A stretch of DNA of 64,000 nucleotides from Phycomyces blakesleeanus NRRL 1555(-) (lineage: Eukaryota > Mucoromycota > Mucoromycetes > Mucorales > Phycomycetaceae). Below, in pieces: positions 47,842 through 61,066 of this stretch (within the stretch, counting starts at the first letter, position 1; the number at the start of each line of letters is the position of its first letter). The position numbers and the translations under genes were made by a program. The notes under the pieces were generated by a model. It was not told where the DNA came from and did not search any database. It was given only the letters and a program-made list of their open reading frames with translations. The stretch lies in NCBI RefSeq assembly GCF_001638985.1, contig NW_017265156.1, forward strand, positions 744,001 through 808,000, read 5' to 3'.

Positions 47842-49568
47842 TTAGTAAAAACAACTACGTGTGCAATGAGTAGGCACAAGCATGTCATCCTGATGTTCCT
47901 TAGCAAAGTCCCAGATATAAAAGTCTATGAGGATTGCATTGATGGTGGGTCCACTGGTTTGGAGGTTGTGTTCAGCAATGTATCTACGGACTAACTCAAC
48001 CGACCAGATAGAGTTTCCGCGAATTTCAACTTCCTCGGGACATCCAGTGGGTAGATTTTCACGACGTTTGAGTCTGGATATCAGTTCTGGGGAATAGCGA
48101 AGAACACCAAGATAATAAAGAGCCTAGGGCACAATAATAATGTTAATATTGATGGTAGAAAGAGACATATACATTGTTTCTCAAATAAAATGGCAATTAT
48201 TTTATTTTACCTGGGGTACTCTAAAGCCACAGTACACAAATGTTAATAGAATTGAAAAAAAGACATGCACATATATATATATATAATAATAATATAGTAA
48301 AGTTCACTTGCCTATAGTCTGCAAACATTGTGATTGAATCAATGTCATCAAACCGACCAAACGTCTGACCATCAAAGCAAGCCCTTATTTTGGAGGATTA
48401 ACATTTGGATACATTTGGCGCAAAGTAACGGTTTTATTGTCTTACCAAATATCAGCAATCAGAATCTGTGCTCGTTTCAAAATTGAAACTAACCCCCTCA
48501 AATCACAAGAAATTAGCAAGAAATCCATAACAATTTTGTGCTTTAGCTTTGTATTGGGATTGTAATTGGTTTTTTTTGTTACCTGGTCTTCCACAAAATG
48601 TGTGTATATCACGAAATGATCCAAAGTTCTGAACGATTGTAGATAGTAGTGTCTGTGCTGATCCACCTGCACGGGCAATACAATTTACAAAGGAACCTTC
48701 AAAACGATCACACAGGACATTTCCTGCTTCACGCATGACTCTTATGCGTTCTTGGACCATTGGCACTTTTTCTTTAGTATCAGATTCAAATATTGTTGCC
48801 AATTGTTCGTCAGTTGCATCTTGACCATAAAATTTCGGATCTGTGATGGGAATTCCGTTGTCTAGAGCTATATTTTTTTTCTTTAGTTAATTGAATTGTC
48901 ATTTTATATTTATTTAGTACCTCTATTGACAGCGGCACAAAGGGACCAATAACCAGTATAAGACTTTCCCTTGTACACAACTGAATAACGGTCTGGATGG
49001 GGTGCGGATGCGTCCTGACTGTCAGCATCACTCCAGAATGAAAAATTAAGTAGATCGACCAAGAAAATCCTATACAACATAAATAAATAAATAAATAAAT
49101 AAATAAAAAATAGTCCAATTTGATCTAGTTAGATTTCAGTATACAAACAAAAGAAGAAAGTCCAGTCAAGTTTACCAGTCAACGGTCGAACGATCGGCTG
49201 TCTTTGGATGAAGAGCATGTTCATTCCATGTCTTTGTACTGTAGCTACGAACTTTCATACTTTTCACAATCTGATTTTTGGTGTACAGGTTAATATTTTT
49301 AAAAGTAATTGCTCATATTATTATTAATGATCAAACTTTTGTTTTTTTTTCTTTATATATAAAAATTAAAGGGGGGAGGGATTTCTTTGTAACTTACTGC
49401 TTTGGCAGCATATTCAATGTTCTCCATTGGGATCTGGACATGTTTACTGTTCTAAAGGACTTTGATGAGCTGAATATTTTGGCATGCAATTAAATATGCA
49501 ACCTCTGCAATAAACTTTGCACTTTCGAGTACACTTGGTATAGATTCTTGGATCAATGGACCTGTCAT
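47842..49568 (-). CDS. Queuosine salvage protein (DUF2419, C9orf64/Qng1 family)
   Basis: Nine exons: 49503-49568, 49398-49451, 49176-49270, 48921-49069, 48583-48867, 48446-48488, 48312-48383, 48211-48220 and 47842-48123, giving 351 residues, near the human length. Family motifs: SAKFIAENSKHV near the start, [40 protein letters not shown] and [18 protein letters not shown]. The family removes queuine from queuosine nucleotides so that eukaryotes can reuse it for tRNA; fungi that import queuine need it. The ADYRVPQ motif is assembled across a 10-nt microexon (48211-48220, AGTACCCCAG) between an 87-bp intron and a GC-donor intron (TATAG|GCAAGT at 48311). Intron 1 has an atypical GTTGCA donor. 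Confidence 0.9.
48211..48220 (-). other. 10-nt microexon in the queuosine-salvage gene
   Basis: AGTACCCCAG is bounded by TTTAG upstream and GTAAAA downstream on the minus strand. It supplies the last base of Arg plus Val-Pro-Gln, turning TAT-AG from the upstream exon and GCT-CTT from the downstream exon into the conserved DYRVPQALYY. Without it the frame shifts. Confidence 0.85.
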
Positions 49569-52347
49569 TTCTTTTCTTTCTTTTTTTAAAGAAACGAAAT
49601 TAATAATGGTTCAAATAGGATCAATTGATTCCCAAAAATGGACGAGAACAAGAAAAATATGACTGTCTTTTTTATGTGGTTGACCTAATAAACTCAAAAT
49701 ATAATTTGAAAAATACCTTCCAAACGATGGCTAATTATTCGGATACGACACTTTCTCTCTCGGGCACGATGGTTTATCTCGGACACGACGATTTCTCTTG
49801 AACACTACGTTTTGTTTTTAAAAAAAAGAAATAGATAACTTTTCCATATACAGGATTCATAAAAAGTGTCTTATTTTCCAATACCCTGCGATTCAATTTG
49901 GTCCCATCTAACCGTATATAGCGGTTTCTATAAGTAAATTTTCATGAATCAGGTATATGGTATATGGTATAATCATCTATGTGAAGAAAAGGTAGTGTTC
50001 AAGAGAAAACGTCGTGCCCGAGAGAGAAAGTGTCGTGTCCATATAATTAGATTTTACAAAACCTGCCATCGCAGTAAGATCAATTTTCGGGCCACGCATT
50101 TTATTAATGAAATTTGAAAACACATCAATAAAAGACAAATATCCATGGAGCTATCGATAGATTTAAAGGTGTCAATACCCATATTTCCACTACGAGATGA
50201 TAAGGCAAACACCGACCATCATCGACCAACTTCCCGCACAGCTCTAATTAATTGAAAAAAATAACGTTAATTCCTAACTTTTTTTAGGTGTATGTCCTGA
50301 GGGAACTTTGGGTTCAAATATGATTGTGTGGTTCAAATATCTAGAATTTTATTAGTAAATGGGGGAGGGGGTTTAGAGTAAAAAAAGATGGGATGTTTTG
50401 CCCAATATTTAAGAAATCAATGTCAAACAGCCTTTAGATGGTGGATCCTTATATACCTCACCAGGTTATATAGTCAAAAAAATATTTGCTTAACTATTTT
50501 AGATTCATAGCTGCTTTTCAGTATTTAATTTTCCATTTGGATTAAGATGATCTTTTTGGTAAACAAATTTTGATCCAAATAATATATTTAACTATCTATA
50601 ACAATGTACTGAAAGATTCCTTTTATTAGCCCCGAGTATCTGGCAAATAAGTTATTGATGAGTTCTTGTAGGGGAGGTTTTTTGAAGGTTATGGGCTTAT
50701 CATTGAAGAGTATTGTACACCCCAGATTCTCTGTCTAGACTAAGATTTACCGCTGTTGAAAAGCAATACTTGGAAAGATGAGATCTCACTATTGGAACAA
50801 TTTATTAAGAATATAATTTTTTTTCTTAGAAACATATATATCTCTCCACAAATAATTGGCCTATTTTTTCTTTTATGCCTTTTTTTTTAACCCTCAGAAT
50901 ATAGCAATAAATCAATAATTAAGGTACATGAGCCACAATTAACTTTTGTGGAATTGACCTTGTAAAATTACAAGATCATAGCAGGTCAAGGTGGTTTTTA
51001 ATTATTATTAACTTTATTTCATTCTTTATTTTTACAGAATTAACAGAGTAAAGAGGCTTCAAATTAGTCTGGATATTTTCACTTTCGTTCCGCTAGTTAA
51101 ACCCATTAAGTTTTCATTTTTTTAAAAAGATCTTTGACATAAAATCCGGTTTATTCTATTACTTTTTTGCCTTGGTTACAATAATAACTATAATATTATA
51201 ATTAATAGTAGTAATAGAGAAATGATAGTAGTAAATAGATTGAAGAGAATCCCAAGAATCCTATATCCAAGTAAAATTTACTACACACCCAAAATAAAAT
51301 GTATAAAAATTAAAATATAAAAATGCGTGAAGAAATATGGAGAGGACAAATAAAATAAATCGAAATAAACTTGAACGGAAATTTACAGAGACAATTCAAT
51401 TTGGATTTGTATATGTAGATGTAGATATGTGTATATGTGGGGACGTTTGCTATTCTTCAAAGTGCCTATACTTTCGTTCAAAGAGAATAAGAAGGACAAC
51501 AAAGCCATTGACCATTGAATAATTAGGTAAAAAAGACAGCTATATTATCATTACTATATAAATAATATACGCATTATATAATGTATACTCCTTTGCGAAC
51601 TAGTCAATTATTTATTTCTCAGACTACATATATAAATATATATTTTGCATAATTCAAAAGCTGATTATGCATCTCTGCCAAGGTGGCTTGTATACAATAT
51701 TAATTGAGTTGGTGGGCTATTGTTCTCATTATGGTCAAGTGCTTGTTGTGATGGCAATAACCGTAGTAAAGAGCTCATAGATAACATAAACGAATGCACT
51801 TAATTCGATTTATCTATTCAGATCATAGACAGTTAAATACAACATTATTTTACTATTGAAGTACAATAATACCCAAAGTAACCCATGTTTTTTTTTCTAG
51901 GATTTTACTGTAGCAATTTTTTAGTAAATAAATGCTCCTAGCCTATGTCTTATAGGCAATGATTCATATTAAATGGCCCTAAACATTGCTTGTAAATTTC
52001 CAGAGCGCCAGTTTTTTTATTGATTAATTCAATACTACTGATACTACCACTACCATTACTATTAAATATTTACTTCAAACAAGATCAGCATATTCCTTCT
52101 TTCTTTTCTACTACTTTTATACTATTTACATACATAAATATATACATATATACATAGACACTAATAATTATAATTAATCTGATACAAACCCATACGCATA
52201 CGCATATACGTATATACACAACCCAACTACCAAGCACTCGAACACCGTTACTCGAATAGAGAAAGGGAGAACAAAAGACAGCAACAACAAAACAGCTTTT
52301 TCTTTTCTGTTAAAATCCCACACACTATTTATTAATATCTCGTTATC
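49569..52347. other. Intergenic region, about 2.8 kb, with a foldback element
   Basis: Upstream of both flanking genes. The only structured feature is the inverted-repeat element listed next. The rest is AT-rich with no recognisable gene. The last 150 bases (about 52200-52347) are the 5' leader of the H+-ATPase gene. Confidence 0.5.
49734..50047. mobile_element. 314-bp foldback/MITE-like element with TA flanks
   Basis: The left arm (49734-49808) and right arm (49992-50047) are inverted copies matching at 52 of 56 aligned bases; the left arm carries 19 extra bases. Outer ends read ATTATNNGGA then ACGACACTTTCTC, and a TA dinucleotide lies immediately outside each end (49732-49733, 50048-50049), as left by TA-targeting Tc1/mariner-type insertion. 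Inner sequences (near 49849-49862 and 49943-49968) are weakly inverted too. There is no coding capacity, so it would be non-autonomous. Confidence 0.8.
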
Positions 52348-55300
52348 ATGACGGAGGTTAATCAAACTTCGCATGTCAACGGCGATATCAAGTCGTTGAC
52401 AGTAGAAGAGCTGTACGACAAAGAAAAATATGATTTATCTACTATGGAACCCGGGGACATCTTTCAACTTTTGCAGTACGTATTTCCTATATGATGATAA
52501 TAATAATAACAATAAAATATTTCGGATTATTCTCCAAACATACATACCACTATGTCTTTTTATTATTCTTATTCTTATATGTCCTTTTTTTTCTATTTCT
52601 TATTTTAATAAAAAAAATGTATATTCTGTAATTTAGGACGAATTCTTCAGGACTGACCTCAACTGAAGCAGCAGCTCGTGTTGAAAAGTTTGGGCACAAC
52701 AAACTTGAACAAAAAGAGGTCAATCCAGTCCTTCAGTTCTTAGGTTTCATGTGGAATCCATTGTCATGGGTCATGGAGGCTGCTGCTATTGTAGCCATCG
52801 CCTTGTCCAATGGTAACCATCGTCCACCAGATTACCCAGATTTTATTGGTATTATCCTTCTTTTGCTTGCAAACTCCATCATCGGTTTTTTGGAAGAGCG
52901 TCAGGCCGGTAATGCTGTAAAGGCTCTTATGGAGTCTTTGGCTCCAGAATGTAAAGTCAAGCGTGATGGCGAATGGAAAACTCTGGAAGCAGCCGAACTG
53001 GTTCCTGGTGATGTTATTAGTATCAAACTTGGTGATGTTGTTCCGGCAGACTCTCGTCTTATTACCGTAAGTTTATTATTACTTTTAATCTTATCCTTTT
53101 AAAAAAAACATACACACACAGATATATATATATATTGTACAAAATCATAATGTCATAGTGATACAATTAGTCTCCAATTTAATTATATAAATTAATAATG
53201 TCAATAACGATAACAACAATAATAATTCGGAAATTCGCATTCATTCATTCATTCTCATTTCTTAATTTATGTATTTGCGTATTTATATTTCATAGGCTCA
53301 TGGAGAAGTCTCTATTGATCAAGCTGCTCTGACAGGTGAATCACTTCCGGTCTCAAAAAATGCTGGAGATGAGGTCTTTTCGGGCTCTACTGTTAAACAA
53401 GGTGAAGCCGAGGCCGTGGTCATTGGTACGGGCACAAATACTTTCTTTGGTCGGGCTGCCAAACTTGTGGGTGAAGCAGGCGATGATGTTGGCCACTTGC
53501 AGACCATTCTGGCCCACATTGGTAACTTTTGCCTGTGCACAATCGGCATCTTCTTGGTCGTTGTAATTATCGTACAGTACGCTGCATTCCGCTACGAGTA
53601 TCGTCGAGGTATCGACAACATTCTGGTCTTGCTCATCGGTGGTATTCCTATTGCCATGCCGACCGTCCTGTCCGTCACATTGGCCATTGGTGCCAAGCAA
53701 CTTGCAGAGCACAAGGCCATCGTCACTCGTATCACGGCCATTGAGGAAATGGCAGCAGTTACAATCCTCTGCTCCGACAAGACCGGAACCCTGACGCTCA
53801 ACAAGCTTATTGTTGACCAGCCGACCATCAAGACCTATGGTCCTTACACTGGCGAAGACATCATTCGTTACTCTGCTTATGCTTCTCGCACAGAGAACCA
53901 GGATGCCATTGATTTCTGTATTGTTCACTCTTTGCCAGATCCCAGCAAGGCCCGGGATGGAATCGAAGAACTCGAATTTAAGCCTTTCAACCCTGTTATC
54001 AAGCGTACCCAGATTACTTACAAGGACCTCAAGGACGGCAAGACTTACCGTGTGACCAAGGGTATGTCGCACACTATCCTTGAACTCTGTACTCGCGAAA
54101 AAGATGACAATATTGTCCAGAGCCTGAACAATGACGTGGATGAATTTGCTCGTCGTGGTCTGCGTGCACTGGCTGTTGCCATTGACGAGGTTCCAAGTGG
54201 TGAAATCGAAGGCGAAGGTATCGGATTCCGCCTCATCGGTCTGCTTCCCATTTACGATCCCCCTCGTTCTGACACCAAGGAGACAATTGAGCGTGCTATT
54301 GCACTAGGTGTTCAAGTCAAGATGATTACGGGTGACCAGCTTGCGATTGCCAAAGAGACCGGCCGTCGTCTTGGCATGGGAGACAACATGTTCTTGTCCA
54401 AGACTCTCAAGGAAGGACCTCCACCAGGATCGGGTTACACTGACGTAGATCACATGGTACTTCAGGCTGATGGTTTTGCAGGTGTCTACCCTGAGCACAA
54501 GTATGAGATTGTCGAGCGTCTTCAGAACCTAGGCCATATGACAGCCATGACTGGTGATGGTGTCAATGATGCGCCTGCTCTGTCCAAGGCCAATGTGGGA
54601 GTAGCTGTGGCCGATGCATCTGATGCGGCTCGTTCTGCAGCTGATATTGTGTTGACTGAGCCAGGACTGTCTGTTATTATTGAGGCAATTATCGGATCAC
54701 GCCAGATTTTCCAGCGTATGCGCAACTACTCGATCTACACCTGTTCTGTGACGATTCGTATTGTTATCGGCTTTTCGATCCTGATCTGGGCATTCCAATT
54801 TGACTTTCCTCCTTTTATGGTCCTGATTCTGGCTATTCTCAACGATGGTACGATCATGACGATTTCTACTGATCGCGTGAAGCCTTCGCCGTACCCTGAT
54901 TCATGGAACTTGCGAGAGATTTTCTCATATGCAGTTGTATATGGGCTCTACTTGACCGCGTCGACTGTTGCATTCTTTTCTGTGATGTACAAGACGACCT
55001 TCTTTGAGAGACACTTTGGAGTACGTAGTAGTACCGACCCTAATTATGGAGTGTACCATTCGGCGGTCTACCTACAGGTATCGACGATCTCACAGGGTTT
55101 AATTTTCATTACTCGTTCGCGCGGGTTCTTCTTTATGGAACGGCCATCGATCATGCTGATGTGTGCGTTTGTGGTTGCGCAGCTGGTGGCAACATTTATT
55201 GCGGTATATGCGGATTGGGGATTTACGTCTATTGAGGGCTGTGGATGGGGCTGGGCTGGTATTGCATGGATCTGGAACTTTGTGTGGTTTGTGCCTCTTG

Positions 55301-55662
55301 ATCTTGTCAAGTTTACTATGCGTTACTTTTATGAGCGCAACAGGGTTCACGATGTGGTTCCTACTTCACGCCGCCCATCGGCAGTGTCGGGAACATCATC
55401 GGCTCGGTACTACGCCAACCGCACCCGTTCGCTACAGTCTATGGAAGGTTCGCACAACAATTTCGGTAAGAGACTGTTGCACAAGGGCAAGCGAATGGGA
55501 ATGGATCCCAAAGAGATGCGCCGATTCTCGTCTGTCCAGACTAGCCATGCTGCTCATGTTCTGAGTGCTGGGTCTGCTGGTGGTGCTGCTACTGGAGTTG
55601 GTGGCACTGGAACTGGTGTTGCCGGAGGTCCATCGGTAGTACCCGGAGCTGCTCCAGCTTAA
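52348..55662 (+). CDS. pma1: Plasma-membrane H+-ATPase (P-type, class IIIA)
   Basis: Three exons, 52348-52475, 52637-53066 and 53296-55662, giving 974 residues. It pumps protons out of the cell and energises nutrient uptake. Signatures: the actuator loop [14 protein letters not shown]; the membrane-4 motif [20 protein letters not shown]; the phosphorylation site [13 protein letters not shown] with Asp347; [20 protein letters not shown]; the hinge [20 protein letters not shown]; and about ten membrane spans. The residues after span 10 (about 125) form a basic, Ser/Gly-rich tail that contains RRFSSVQ and SRRPSAV; in fungal and plant pumps such tails are autoinhibitory and phosphorylated. The tail sequence itself differs from the yeast one. 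The first two introns lie near the N-terminus, and 81% of the coding sequence is in one exon. Confidence 0.97.
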
Positions 55663-56956
55663 CTTAATACTCTTGTTTCTTATTATTGTTTTTTTAATAT
55701 ATAAAATAATAAGCAAGTAGATATAATATAGTAATGTAATGTAATATACAATAAAACTTTTATATGTATATATATTTTATATATATAAAAAATACATAAG
55801 GATACACATGTGTGGATATAAACATGTCTGTGTGTGTGATTATATTATTGGCACTAGGGAATGCCCGGGTCGGGATGAATTTGGATTTGGATTTTGATTT
55901 GTATTTTACTTGAAGATACATTTTCCAAAATAATATCACTACAACAACAACCAAATACTAGTATTAATATTTTAAAGAGAAACGATGGTTGGATTTCAAT
56001 AGCAATTCTATACAAGTTACAACACTCTATAATTGGACATATATCTTCTATATATACATATATGAAGGTTAAGGGATATTAAAGGAGCAATGACAAGAAT
56101 AAGGACAAAGAGGAGATATATTTGTATATATGTATAAAGGGATCGGTGGGTAATATGAAGGTGCAGGTAAGGCGTTGATGAATTTACCCTTTCTGAGAAA
56201 TTTTACTAATAATTGTGCTCAAGGGCTATACTGATCACGTACGCGTGTATGTGTGTGAGTACGCTTATATAAAAGAAGAAGATGAAGTAAGACAAAGAAG
56301 CCATATTTTGTTTGGTAAAATTGAATAAGATGGGCCCGATATTTTATATTATAATATATCTTGCATTATAAATTACTAATGATTTGTGTACTATTTGTAA
56401 GCAAACAAACAAACAGACAATATTTTGATGATCCTTTTTTTTGGTTTTTGGTTTTTGGTTTCTAATCTAATTAAAAGATTACTTGTTAAAGAAGTGCAGA
56501 AAAACAATTCTCGATTTGTTGTCCAAATCTAGATGTGTGTGTGTCACCATTAATTGTTTCTATATATAGATATATATGATAAAGAAAAAAAAACCCTGTG
56601 GTTGTTACGCAGACTCGGTCTGACCAATGACCTGGATTGATGATTGTCCAAAAGGGCGATTTATATATTTGTAGGCCGCCATTTGTCATTCATGCTAAAG
56701 CACTAGAATCGTAGTAAAAAAAATACTAAATATTCCTACTAATAATTGTACAAATCTTGATGAATCACCATAGTTACCACAATTACCATAGCTACCACTA
56801 ACATGTCTCTATTTATTCTTACTTTTGTTTCCCTCGACGTTATTTCCTATTCTCTCATTATTCCTCTTCCTACTTTATATATATATATATATGGGGGTAC
56901 TCAGCCAGATTGATCGATAAAATTCTTGTGGGAGTTTTAGTCAATGATATCAAATT

Positions 56957-57293
56957 TTAGTTGAAGACACCAAAAGACAAAAGTACAAAATTCATAGAAT
57001 AGAATAGACTTTTGCACATTCTTATTTCTTCTTTGAGCCAATATGCACCTAGACTCTCGAAGAAGCAAAGTGTTATTTCCTTTGACTTAAGATCTGGCAA
57101 TATATTGTCAACCTTGTGCATGTATTTATTGGCTTTAAGGGTTTGCTCAAGCTCCTTCACGGCAACTATCTGCCCCAACTTTACATCAACTTCCTTTTCG
57201 ATTACTTCTAAAATATCCTTAATAAATTCGCCAGTAATCTTACGGGGACGACGTTCCTTGATGGGGAACGACGTTTTTATATAACCGGACTAG
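56957..57293 (-). pseudogene. Coding remnant inside the TIR element (minus strand)
   Basis: Open for about 110 codons with no ATG at the start. The peptide is charged and helical (KITGEFIKDILEVIEKEVDV, then LEQTLKANKYMHKVDN). A second open stretch in another phase lies immediately upstream (about 57300-57370), which suggests a broken or spliced reading frame. Family not recognised. Confidence 0.4.
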
Positions 57294-57420
57294 TTAATTA
57301 TGACTACCTGTCTGGGCTGGTACCTTTCTCTAATCCTTCAGGGCAAAACGATGTGTCCTGGAAAAACGTAATATATTTATTGTACACATTAGCTTACTAC
57401 TTTGTCACCACATTTTGTGT

Positions 57421-57451
<31 letters not shown>

Positions 57452-57493
57452 CAGACACCTAACTCTCATTCTTTTAAGGGTTAAAGTCTGTAT

Positions 57494-57973
57494 TTGGGTA
57501 ACTTAATAATGAAATACTGTCTCATACGAAAAACAAAACCTGTATATTCAATTAACAGCAGTTTGTGTCTTAAATTTAGAATTAACAATAAAGAAATAAT
57601 AATTAGTCGCATATATACTATATCAATAGCCAGTTATGCAGAACAGTATGAGTTGTTGTCATTAGAGTGTGACGCAATCTTGTTAAATATTTTACTATGT
57701 ATTGGCCTTCTCACGCGTATCATGTCTTTGCCTTTCTTTTACCTACTTATATTCTCAGAGTATAACACCACCAACTGGTAAGTAATTCCTTCTCATCCCT
57801 TTTTTTTCTGAAAAGCACAAAAGAGAGTCTTTATACGAATACTATGTGTGCTTAGGGAACAAATAGAATTATTTCATGCCGGAAAAAAGGTCACGATTTG
57901 TGGTCCGGTAGAATCAAAGTGCTGTCTCCCACTAGGAAAGTCTGTCCCCTTAAAAAAAGCGATAATCTATTAA
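57494..57973 (+). pseudogene. Possible two-exon coding remnant inside the TIR element (plus strand)
   Basis: Exon 57494-57777 (Leu/Ile/Cys-rich) joins 57856-57973 across a 78-bp GTAAGT...CTTAG intron in phase 2, giving a peptide ending WEQIELFHAGKKVTICGPVE and a further 21 residues to the stop. That the frame survives splicing suggests a once-functional gene. Family not recognised; it may be host-derived cargo. Confidence 0.35.
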
Positions 57974-60042
57974 GAAGAAAGATAGAAACAATAAGAATTC
58001 AGCCAGTCAGAGAGCCGTACGTTTTTCGATCAAATTTTGATCGTCGCTATTACAATTTTAGACCAATAATACTACTTTCTTAATTTAAAATTTGATTGAT
58101 CAATCTGGCTGAGTACCCCCAGTATATATGCAATTTAAAAAGGTATACGGTGTTAAAGATAAGGTTAATCTTTCTACAAGCAGCGTGATTTCAATGGGTT
58201 TAAAGTCCAGAGCTTTAACAGCTCTCACTTTTAAAGATGTCAATAGAGCAAGATCGAAACTTAGTAGAGGGGGGGGGGGGGGGGGGCAACAACCTTTATG
58301 TTATTTGTGTTGAAAGTAAACAGAGAGGGATGTTGATGTTTTGCCAACTGCAGATGAAGTAGAATAAAAAGCAAAAATGTATCCTCGCATTGTCTCGTCA
58401 TCAAAATTACAGACCAATAAAAAGCGATTTACTTATGTGTTAGGATTTTAGCGGGTATTAGAATGTGCAAAGAAAATCAGTTGTGAAGGGAGGCTCGCTT
58501 TTTACAAGTGTACAAAATAGCTGTTTTGGACCGAAAACTAAAATGGATGCACATGGGTAAATTTTACCTCCAATTCCAAATGGAAATGCTTAAATAAATA
58601 TATATGGACAATATTCAATTGAATATTACATTTTTAAAAGGGTATCAAAACAATTCATTTAAAGAAAAAACATAGATAGAGCTAACATTTTCCCCTCATT
58701 TTTACGAGACTCTCAATAGTGTGAAGGAATAAAGCACAATGGTTTCAAAATAAAGATGTAAAAGAAGTATCATTTAGGTCAATTTGATTTAACTTGATAT
58801 TTCTTTCACTTCAAAAGGACAAAATCTGTAGACCCAAAGGGACATGAATTTTTGTGAAAAGTGACGATTTACCGTTCTCACTGTACTTTCATCGATACAC
58901 ATTTTTTTTTTACCTTTCCGACTGGATACAATATTTTTTAACAACCAGCAATTAAAAATAAAAATTTATTGGAATGTTCTAGGAGCAAGTTCAAGCTGTA
59001 AAAGAGTTGTGGTTGGGCCGTACGCAGTTTAAAGTTAAAGAACACGGAAAATGCACAGCCTGCAAAATTTACACCCACACACACCTAAAACCATCATCCG
59101 AACAAGCCAAAAGCATTATTGGTTCAAAGTGAATTATAAATGTCTTATATTGAATTATATGCTATTTTATATATTTATATAAGAAATCATTTACTCACTT
59201 ACTGTGTGCAAAAAAATGTGCGTTAATATGAGTTTGAAAGATGCACCTTTTTTTTTGGTTTTTGGTTTTTGGTTTTTGAGTAATTTTTTGTTCAGAAGAG
59301 CATTATAATGATATGAATCTCGGTTAACTTTCTATCTAATGCATATCCTCATTGTGTATATAGAATACCGCTGTCTTTTTTTTTTCTTTAGTAATGAAAA
59401 GGAATGGATATAGATTCTTTGAGAGTACAAAAAGAACACTACAAGTGTGTCAATCTGAAATTGGAAAGCATATGTCTTACCGTAAACGTAATTCATTACA
59501 CTTATTAATATATCACAAAAGAACCAGTAAGATCGAAAAACAATGTCTTGCATTATTAATTATTATATAAATAAATATACACACTTATTTATCTATCTAT
59601 GTAAGTAAGTAAGTAAGTAGGTAGGTAGGTAGGTAGGTAGGTAGGTTTGGCTATCATTGGGTTTCTCAGGTCAAGTTATTACCATAAAAAGTAATATTTA
59701 TTTCGTACCAATGATGACGACTATAATGTTTTTGTGTGTGTGTGTGTCTACACAAAAAGGAATATTCCAGAGATGACTTCATTTATCTGTACAATAAATA
59801 ATATTTATATTTATATTTATATTTATATTTGTTTATTTGCATGTGTTCAAGAGGTGTATACGATGATGTGTTTATTGATGAAGGGAGTAAGATAGTGTGA
59901 GATAAAGAGGTAGAGAATAGAATAAAAGAAGGGGTGGGATGTAAAGATAAAATAATAAAAAAAAAGGGGGGGGGGGATGTGGGTGGGGTAAGGGGATAAT
60001 ATGCTTGTATATATTTATTCGTTCGTCCATTTATTTATTTAT

Positions 60043-60825
<783 letters not shown>

Positions 60826-61010
60826 TTAGAGTTGTGTGGAGCTGTGTTGTAGGGCTTGGTGTTTATTACTATTGTTATTAGGAATAATAATAATAATAAT
60901 AATAATAATAAGAGAGAGAGAGAGATAAATAAAATATATAAAAGAAGAGGAAAGAAAGGTGGATGATCCAAGCCAAGGAGGGGAAGAGGAAGGATGCTGG
61001 GACTTACGTC

Positions 61011-61066
61011 TTTTTATACAAATTCCAAAAATCCGCTATCCAATCACGCGGTCGTGGTGTGATTGG
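61011..61066 (-). promoter_or_regulatory. Ubiquitin-AN1 promoter: TATA-like site and inverted CCAAT boxes
   Basis: On the minus strand TATAAAAA lies at 61011-61018, about 205 bases before the start codon. Upstream are two CCAAT boxes in opposite orientation (CCAATCAC at 61040-61047, GTGATTGG at 61059-61066), the binding motif of the HAP/CBF complex. Position and order (CCAAT, TATA, gene) fit a real promoter; function is inferred. Confidence 0.5.

Larger units (their letters stand above)
56894..58121. mobile_element. 1.2-kb terminal-inverted-repeat element with coding remnants
   Basis: The ends carry inverted repeats of about 32 bases (left from 56895, right ending 58120) that begin GGGGGTACTCAGCCAGATTG and then diverge at two positions before AAATT. 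The left flank is a TA run and the right flank AGTATATATG, so target duplication cannot be read reliably. Inside are a minus-strand frame of about 110 codons (56957-57293) and a plus-strand frame that continues through a GT-AG intron. Both look protein-like but match nothing I recognise. A CT microsatellite (57423-57452) sits between them. Likely a decayed or non-autonomous DNA transposon. Confidence 0.7.
55663..60042. other. Intergenic region, about 4.4 kb, with a TIR element
   Basis: No host gene recognised. Contains the inverted-repeat element listed next, GGTTTTT repeats at about 56440-56462 and 59251-59278, an 18-G run at 58269-58286, GTAA/GTAG repeats at about 59598-59646 and ATTTAT repeats at about 59800-59830. 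Confidence 0.5.

Noticed and set aside
53353..54072. 239-codon minus-strand frame inside the H+-ATPase gene
   Set aside because: Antisense shadow of a highly conserved coding region with biased third positions.
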